A stretch of 6,587 bases of DNA from Verrucomicrobiota bacterium (GTDB lineage Bacteria > Verrucomicrobiota > Verrucomicrobiia > Opitutales > UBA953): NCBI GenBank assembly GCA_009924535.1, contig RFRI01000080.1, positions 1 to 6,587 of the forward strand. Reading direction: 5' to 3'. Positions 1 through 6,587 of the stretch are shown piece by piece. Under the pieces are notes generated by a model. The model ran no database searches, was not told the DNA's origin, and worked only from the letters and a program-made list of their open reading frames with translations. How positions within the stretch are numbered: the first letter of the stretch is position 1; each line of letters begins with the position of its first letter. A program made the position numbers and the translations under genes.

Positions 1-18
1 CGGTCATGGCCATGACCG
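1..18. repeat. Perfect 18-bp palindrome at window edge
   Basis: CGGTCATGG is followed directly by its reverse complement CCATGACCG, with no spacer. The neighbouring gene lies outside the window. The palindrome could be an operator for a dimeric regulator or part of a hairpin, and the sequence does not decide which. It lies beyond the nrdA terminator hairpin, so it probably belongs to the next transcription unit. Confidence 0.5.
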
Positions 19-48
19 CCCTACCTGTGGCGCCCCTGCCCCAACAAG

Positions 49-72
49 AAGGGCGTCCTTACGGACGCCCTT
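49..72 (-). terminator. Terminator hairpin downstream of nrdA
   Basis: A perfect 10-bp stem (AAGGGCGTCC pairing with GGACGCCCTT) closes a 4-nt loop at 59-62. It lies 48 bp beyond the nrdA stop and is the natural end of the nrdBA transcript. Read on the minus strand the stem runs into a T-containing tail (CTTCTTGTTGG). Read on the plus strand it is followed by TTTTC. It could therefore stop transcription in both directions and serve a converging gene to the left. Confidence 0.8.
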
Positions 73-120
73 TTCAATCCAGCTATACTCGATACCCGGA
101 ACTCTATACTCCGGTTACGC

Positions 121-3309
<3,189 letters not shown>

Positions 3310-3314
3310 ATTAA

Positions 3315-3336
3315 AGAGAGTGGTGTGGGAAAGGGC
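3315..3336 (-). promoter_or_regulatory. Pyrimidine-rich leader before nrdA, shared with nrdB
   Basis: Five bases upstream of the nrdA ATG, the minus strand reads GCCCTTT, CCC, ACA, CCACTCTCT in order. Apart from a 3-nt insertion this matches the segment before the nrdB ATG at 18 of 19 positions. No purine-rich Shine-Dalgarno sequence is present. It may act in S1-dependent or other non-canonical initiation, or be a binding site common to both mRNAs; that role is inference. Confidence 0.5.
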
Positions 3337-3435
3337 GGGAGGCGGAGAGGAAGAGACGAAGGTCGGGATGCGTCGGCGGTGGCCGGCGCAGGTTTTTGGG
3401 TGGGAGAAATTTGGTTAAGTAAGAACTGGAAGCGT

Positions 3436-3474
3436 GCCAAACCAGGCGCAGAGGGGGTGACGCCTGGATTTGGC
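3436..3474 (-). other. Intercistronic hairpin between nrdB and nrdA
   Basis: On the minus strand GCCAAA-T-CCAGGCG pairs with CGCCTGG-TTTGGC: 13 base pairs with a single-base bulge and a 12-nt loop, starting 10 bases after the nrdB stop codon. No T-run follows, so it is not a standard intrinsic terminator. It may protect the nrdB message from 3' decay or lower read-through into nrdA, adjusting the subunit ratio. The structure is visible and the role is inferred. Confidence 0.6.
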
Positions 3475-3484
3475 CAGCGGGCGA

Positions 3485-4576
3485 TCAAAGCTCGTCGTCG
3501 TTGACGGTGCCGAGCGCGCCCTGCTTCTGGTATTCGGTGACGCGTCCTTCGAAGAAGTTCTGCTCCTTCTTGAGGTCCATCATCTCGGACAGCCAGGGGA
3601 AAGGATTGGTCGTCTCGGCGACGAGCGGATCGAGGCCGCAGTTGCGCAGGCGGCGGTCGGCGATGAAGTCGATGTACTGCTCGAATTCCTTGGAGGAGAG
3701 GCCGAGGCCGTTGACCGGCAGGCAGTCGCGGATGAACTCCTTCTCGAGCGTCACGGCGGTGGCCATGAGCTGGCGGAGTTCTTCCTTGAAGGCCGGGGTC
3801 CAGACGTCGGGGTTCTCCTTCACCAGCTCGGCGAGCAGGTTGCGGAAGAGGTCGATGTGGTTGGACTCGTCACGCAGCGTGTAGCGGAACATCTGGCCGA
3901 TGCCGGGGAACTTGTTCTGGCGGGCAAGGGAGAGCACCATGCCGAAGAGGCCGTAGAACTGGGTGCCTTCCATGCACTGGCCGAAGAGGAAGATGTTGTG
4001 GGCGAGGGCCTGCTTGTCCTCGAGCTTGGTGAGGTCGAGCTTGCGGCGCAGCGCGCGGGAATTGTTGACGACGAAGGCGGCCTTGTTGGCGATCGTCGGG
4101 ATGTCCTCGAACATCGCCTCGCACTCGTGCGGATTGATGCCGAGCGAGGAGATCATGTAGACGAGCGAGTCGGCGTGGATGTTCTCCTCGTGCGCGTGGC
4201 GGCCCAGGACGAGCTTGAGCTCCGGCGCGGTGACGACCTCGCGGACGACGTGGATGATGTTGTCACCGACGATGCCTTCGGCGGCGGAGAAATAGCCGAT
4301 GGCCATCTTGACGATCCACCGGTCGATCTCGCTGATCTGGCCGGTCTGGTCGCGCCACTGTTCGCAGTCCTTCTGCATCGGGATATCCTCGGGCTCCCAA
4401 TGGTTGTTCTTCATCGTCTTGTAGAGATCGTACGCCCACTGGTACTTGAGCGGGAGGATGTTGAAGAACATGGTCTCGCGACCGTTGATGACGCGCTTGT
4501 TGGCGAACGCTTCCTCGGCTTTGGTCTTATCGAGGATGAAGGATTTCTGACCTACTTTGATGGTAATGGTTTCCAT
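3485..4576 (-). CDS. nrdB: Class I ribonucleotide reductase, small (beta) subunit; class Ic-like, Leu at the radical-tyrosine site
   Basis: This is the radical-generating subunit of NrdA, 363 residues, a ferritin-like helical fold with a dimetal site. Ligands by motif are E100 (SAAEGIVGDN), E131 and H134 (EENIH), E203 (CMEGTQF), and E237 and H240 (RDESNH). The first ligand is Glu, as in Chlamydia (E89), rather than Asp as in E. coli. The radical position, four residues after H134, is Leu138 (codon CTC at 4163-4165). It is Tyr122 in E. coli and Phe127 in Chlamydia trachomatis. The electron-transfer residues W60, D236 and the C-terminal Y349 are kept, as is Y232, the match to chlamydial relay Tyr222. 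A full R2 tail (FFEGRVTEYQ and on) shows that this is a working NrdA partner and not an R2-like ligand-binding oxidase. It is the first gene of the operon, directly behind the NrdR-like boxes. The order nrdB-nrdA is the reverse of E. coli and Chlamydia. There is no Shine-Dalgarno sequence before the ATG. Confidence 0.97.
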   Translation of the reverse strand: METITIKVGQKSFILDKTKAEEAFANKRVINGRETMFFNILPLKYQWAYDLYKTMKNNHWEPEDIPMQKDCEQWRDQTGQISEIDRWIVKMAIGYFSAAEGIVGDNIIHVVREVVTAPELKLVLGRHAHEENIHADSLVYMISSLGINPHECEAMFEDIPTIANKAAFVVNNSRALRRKLDLTKLEDKQALAHNIFLFGQCMEGTQFYGLFGMVLSLARQNKFPGIGQMFRYTLRDESNHIDLFRNLLAELVKENPDVWTPAFKEELRQLMATAVTLEKEFIRDCLPVNGLGLSSKEFEQYIDFIADRRLRNCGLDPLVAETTNPFPWLSEMMDLKKEQNFFEGRVTEYQKQGALGTVNDDEL

Positions 4577-4580
4577 GGAT

Positions 4581-4599
4581 AGAGAGTGGGGAAAAGGGC
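4581..4599 (-). promoter_or_regulatory. Pyrimidine-rich leader before nrdB, shared with nrdA
   Basis: The minus strand reads GCCCTTTTCCCCACTCTCT, ending four bases before the ATG. It is nearly the same as the nrdA leader (GCCCTTT...CCACTCTCT), with a 3-nt gap. It lacks a Shine-Dalgarno sequence. Keeping this similarity in two untranslated leaders of otherwise unrelated genes suggests a common translational or regulatory role. Confidence 0.5.
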
Positions 4600-4651
4600 C
4601 TAATTAGTGGCCGGGAGGGGCCGCTAGGTGGTTGGTATGCCGGGAAGTAAA

Positions 4652-4667
4652 ATACTAGATGTAGTGG
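4652..4667. promoter_or_regulatory. NrdR-box-like operator 1 (proximal)
   Basis: The 16-mer atACTAGATGTAGTgg matches the published NrdR-box consensus aCaCwAtATaTwGtGt at 12 of 16 positions by eye and has the dyad ACTA-N4-TAGT. It lies 76 bp upstream of the nrdB start. NrdR is the ATP-cone zinc-finger repressor of bacterial ribonucleotide reductase genes; its own gene is not in this window. Confidence 0.7.
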
Positions 4668-4683
4668 CTGCAAATTTATTTCA

Positions 4684-4699
4684 CCACTAGATGTAGGGT
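4684..4699. promoter_or_regulatory. NrdR-box-like operator 2 (distal)
   Basis: The 16-mer ccACTAGATGTAGGGT shares the 11-base core ACTAGATGTAG with operator 1 and matches the NrdR-box consensus at 12 of 16 positions. It starts exactly 32 bp from operator 1, about three helical turns. That is the face-to-face arrangement typical of paired NrdR boxes. Confidence 0.7.
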
Positions 4700-4765
4700 T
4701 TTTACGCAAGACCCTGTCATTTCGTCACTTAGGTAAAAAAACTTTATTCACAATTAGGGTTTTTA
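4694..4765. repeat. 11-bp direct repeat TAGGGTTTTTA, two copies
   Basis: Identical copies lie at 4694-4704 and 4755-4765, 61 bp apart. The first overlaps the right end of NrdR-like box 2. A shorter TTAGGGT recurs at 4791-4797 and TTAGGT at 4729-4734. The copies could be sites for another regulator of the divergent promoters. Function unknown. Confidence 0.4.
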
Positions 4766-4786
4766 ACGAAAATTTGATGAAGTGAC
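4724..4786. repeat. Nested inverted repeat in AT-rich intergenic core
   Basis: GTCACTT (4724-4730) pairs with AAGTGAC (4780-4786). Inside it TAAAAA (4734-4739) pairs with TTTTTA (4760-4765). The arms are short and the loops are long, so this is only a possible structure. Its position in the promoter region favours protein binding sites over an RNA hairpin. Confidence 0.3.
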
Positions 4787-4925
4787 ACAGTTAGGGTGAA
4801 TCCCCCAAAGAAATCGGGGTCGGGCTCGATCCGCAAACGTCACTTGTTGGTCTTGCTCACGGTGTCCCCGGACCTTCCGGCGGGCGAGGATTGCGGCCCG
4901 CGGCCCCCTGCCCCACCTTGCTCGC

Positions 4926-6371
4926 ATGAACACAGGTCCCGCCGCCGATGCCCCTGCCGTCCGAAACGGCGCCGGCTTCCTCGCTTCCAGCTGGACGCCG
5001 GAAGCCCTCGCGCAGCGCGGCTGGCGCGGCGGGCTCAAGGCCTGCTGGCGCGTGCTCGTCACGACCTGGTACGGCGTCTTCGACAACCGTCTCCCGCAGC
5101 AGTCGGCCGCGCTCACCTACTACACGCTGATGTCGCTCGGGCCGCTGCTCGCGCTCGCGCTCACCGTCTCGGGCTTCATCCTCTCGCGCGCCGGCGCGCA
5201 GTCGGACAATCCGGCGAAGCGCGCGATCGTCGCCGCGGTCGAGTATGTCGCGCCGCAGGTCGCCGCGCAGGCAGGCAAGGCCGGCCAGATCGTGACGTTG
5301 CACGACATCAACAAGGACCTCGACGGTCTCGTCGACCGGCTGCTCGCCAACGCGGCGAGCGGCGAAGCCGGCGTGATCGGCCTGGTGCTCATCCTCGGTT
5401 TCGCCGTGCTCATGCTGAGCCGCGTCGAAGACGCGCTGAACGGCATCTGGGGCGTGCGTTTCGGCCGCAGCTGGCGAGACCGTTTCGCGAACTACCTGCT
5501 CTTCCTCGTCCTCTTCTTCCTCGTCGGAGCGACGACGCTGACGATGCTTTCAGCCGCATCCATCGCGGCCTCGATCGGCGAAGGCACCACGTGGCTGACG
5601 ACCTGGATGCAACGCGTGCCAGGCGGCGCGGCGACGCTCGACTTCATCAGCGGCAGCGGCCCGGTCATCGTGTCGCTCGCCCTGCTTACGCTCGCCTTCG
5701 CCGCCTTCAACCGGATGATGCCGAACGTCCGCGTCCGCTGGAGCGCCGCGTTCATCGGCGGGCTGACGATCGCCTTGCTCGTCACGCTCAACCATCGCGT
5801 CGCCGCGCTGTACGTCGGCAAGGTCACGCAGTTCCAGAGCCTCTACGGCGAACTGAGCATCGTGCTCGTGCTGATGTTCGGATCCTACCTCACCTGGCTC
5901 TTCGTGCTGATCGGCGGACAGATCGCCTACGCCTACCAGAACCGTCGGGCCCTCGCCCGACACAAGGCCTGGGAAGGGCTCAGCCATCGCGCCCGCCGGA
6001 CGCTCGCCTTCGTCTGCGTCTCGGAGACGTTACGGCGCTACCGGACCGGCAAGGCCGGCCCCACGGCCGATGACATCGCCCTGGCTGCCCGGGTACCGGC
6101 GACCGTGGCCGAAGGTTGCCTCCAGATGCTGCGCGACGCGAATCTGCTCGCCTCAGAGTCACGGACCGGGGGACATAAGCCGGCACGTCCCTTGGAAACC
6201 ATGACGGTCGGTGAACTTTGGGCCGTCGTGGATACCTATTCGGCCGGCACGGCCGGCGAGCCGGATCTCACTTCAGATCCAGCCGCCAAGGAGCTCAGCC
6301 TCATCGAAGATAGCCTTATGGCCACCGCGGCCTCCAAGCAGACCCTGGGCGAACTATCGGGGCGCGGCTGA
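4926..6371 (+). CDS. yihY: YihY/BrkB-family inner-membrane protein
   Basis: This 481-residue membrane protein belongs to the YihY/virulence factor BrkB family, once misnamed ribonuclease BN. The molecular function of the family is unsettled. Six hydrophobic segments are visible at about 66-88, 148-166, 188-212, 244-262, 273-293 and 308-334. Family signatures are QQSAALTYYTLMSLGPLL at 58-75, the VEDALNGIWGVRFGRSW region at 167-183, NRMMPNVRVRW at 262-272 and LYGELSIVLVLMFGSYLTW near 306-324. Residues about 355-437 form a soluble C-terminal domain with a winged-helix look (ADDIALAARVPATVAEGCLQML), common in longer members. No signal peptide is seen. The ATG has no Shine-Dalgarno sequence; the bases before it are pyrimidine-rich. 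It diverges from nrdBA and converges on the rRNA operon, and nothing links it functionally to either. Confidence 0.92.
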   Translation: MNTGPAADAPAVRNGAGFLASSWTPEALAQRGWRGGLKACWRVLVTTWYGVFDNRLPQQSAALTYYTLMSLGPLLALALTVSGFILSRAGAQSDNPAKRAIVAAVEYVAPQVAAQAGKAGQIVTLHDINKDLDGLVDRLLANAASGEAGVIGLVLILGFAVLMLSRVEDALNGIWGVRFGRSWRDRFANYLLFLVLFFLVGATTLTMLSAASIAASIGEGTTWLTTWMQRVPGGAATLDFISGSGPVIVSLALLTLAFAAFNRMMPNVRVRWSAAFIGGLTIALLVTLNHRVAALYVGKVTQFQSLYGELSIVLVLMFGSYLTWLFVLIGGQIAYAYQNRRALARHKAWEGLSHRARRTLAFVCVSETLRRYRTGKAGPTADDIALAARVPATVAEGCLQMLRDANLLASESRTGGHKPARPLETMTVGELWAVVDTYSAGTAGEPDLTSDPAAKELSLIEDSLMATAASKQTLGELSGRG

Positions 6372-6476
6372 GACTTAGCAGGGAGAGAGTGCGGGACCGC
6401 CTACGGACGGCCCAGCCGCGCAAACGGGTCACCCCGCCGGCCACCTTCCCCACCCGATTTCACCGAGGCATGGCGG

Positions 6477-6511
6477 GCCAGGCGACCGGAGGGATGATCC
6501 GGCCGCCTGGC
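6477..6511 (+). terminator. Hairpin downstream of yihY, possible terminator
   Basis: GCCAGGCG pairs with CGCCTGGC (8 bp), then after one A-C mismatch CCGGA pairs with TCCGG (5 bp), closing a 7-nt loop. It lies about 105 bp after the yihY stop, between convergent units. No T-run follows on either strand, so termination activity is uncertain. The stretch 6372-6476 before it shows no gene. Confidence 0.45.
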
Positions 6512-6528
6512 GCCCCGCGTAAATGAGG

Positions 6529-6560
6529 GGACCCCGGCCTCCTTGCGGAGACCGGGGTCC
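6529..6560 (-). terminator. rRNA operon terminator hairpin
   Basis: GGACCCCGG pairs with CCGGGGTCC (9 bp), then after one mismatch CTCC pairs with GGAG, closing a TTGC loop. It begins five bases after the mature 3' end of 5S rRNA on the minus strand, the expected place for the end of the rRNA transcript. The downstream tail (CCTCATTTACG) has only a short T-run. Confidence 0.75.
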
Positions 6561-6565
6561 GTAAA

Positions 6566-6587
6566 CCTGGCGATGACCTACTCTCGC
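6566..6587 (-). rRNA. rrf: 5S ribosomal RNA, 3' end only (partial)
   Basis: The minus strand from the window edge reads GCGAGAGTAGG then TCATCGCCAGG. This is the typical 3' end of bacterial 5S rRNA: the GAGAGTAGG segment of helix IV and loop E followed by the closing 3' strand of helix I. The rest of the gene, and presumably the 23S and 16S genes upstream of it, lie beyond the right edge. The exact 3' end is estimated from the GCCAGG pattern. Confidence 0.85.

Larger units (their letters stand above)
4577..4925. promoter_or_regulatory. Divergent control region between nrdB and yihY
   Basis: These 349 bases separate the start codons of the two divergent genes and hold no convincing gene. The middle (about 4645-4790) is strikingly AT-rich compared with the GC-rich genes, as expected for promoters. 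It contains two NrdR-like boxes, an 11-bp direct repeat and a nested inverted repeat, listed separately. No convincing -35/-10 pair could be assigned on either strand; the AT-rich stretch 4671-4680 between the two boxes is a plausible core for the nrdB promoter. The right part (about 4801-4925) is GC-rich leader for yihY with no clear element. Confidence 0.7.

Noticed and set aside
59..110. Plus-strand promoter using TATACT at 84-89 or 105-110
   Set aside because: No acceptable -35 hexamer lies at 16-19 bp upstream of either TATACT, and no plus-strand gene follows.
3415..3440. Sigma-54-like promoter before nrdA (minus strand TTGGCACG)
   Set aside because: The -24-like TGGCACG is present, but the -12 element reads AGTT instead of TTGC at the required spacing, and the first bases belong to the hairpin arm.
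3485..4576. The small subunit as an R2-like ligand-binding oxidase, which also lacks the radical tyrosine
   Set aside because: The protein keeps the C-terminal NrdA-docking tail with Y349 and the radical-transfer residues, and it is in an operon with a complete nrdA.
3470..4582. A 370-codon open frame on the plus strand antisense to nrdB
   Set aside because: Same artefact as over nrdA: it spans nrdB almost exactly and shows low-complexity composition with no motif.
4796..6073. A 425-codon open frame overlapping the start of yihY in another frame
   Set aside because: It is Arg/Ala-rich without domains, whereas the overlapping frame encodes clear transmembrane segments and YihY-family motifs.

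Overview
The window is GC-rich bacterial chromosome with three complete protein genes and the edge of a ribosomal RNA operon. The proteins suggest the PVC group, most likely Verrucomicrobiota: the large ribonucleotide reductase subunit has a long N-terminal extension of tandem ATP-cone modules like that of Chlamydia, and its small subunit is closest in motif pattern to the chlamydial class Ic type. None of the three starts has a Shine-Dalgarno sequence. The taxonomic call is an inference from protein features, not from a database search.

Layout. Positions 1-120 hold a perfect 18-bp palindrome at the edge and a strong hairpin that ends the nrd transcript. On the minus strand, nrdB (4576 to 3485) is followed by nrdA (3309 to 121). 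They encode the two subunits of an aerobic class I ribonucleotide reductase, which makes all four deoxyribonucleotides for DNA synthesis. A 175-bp gap with a 13-bp hairpin separates them, and both start codons are preceded by nearly the same pyrimidine-rich leader. Positions 4577-4925 form a divergent control region with an AT-rich core. It holds two NrdR-box-like operators exactly 32 bp apart, so the nrdBA operon is probably repressed by NrdR. On the plus strand, 4926-6371 encodes a six-helix inner-membrane protein of the YihY/BrkB family. It converges on an rRNA operon whose 5S rRNA 3' end enters the window at 6566-6587 on the minus strand. Two hairpins lie between the convergent units.

The main point of interest is NrdB. 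All six metal ligands and the radical-transfer residues are present, but the position that normally carries the radical tyrosine is Leu138. With Glu as first ligand and the chlamydial relay tyrosine kept, this points to a tyrosyl-radical-free enzyme of the class Ic kind (Mn/Fe in Chlamydia), with Leu rather than Phe at the site. In NrdA, the ATP-cone next to the catalytic body, which is the position of the E. coli regulatory cone, appears to have lost its nucleotide-binding residues, while the middle cone keeps most of them.
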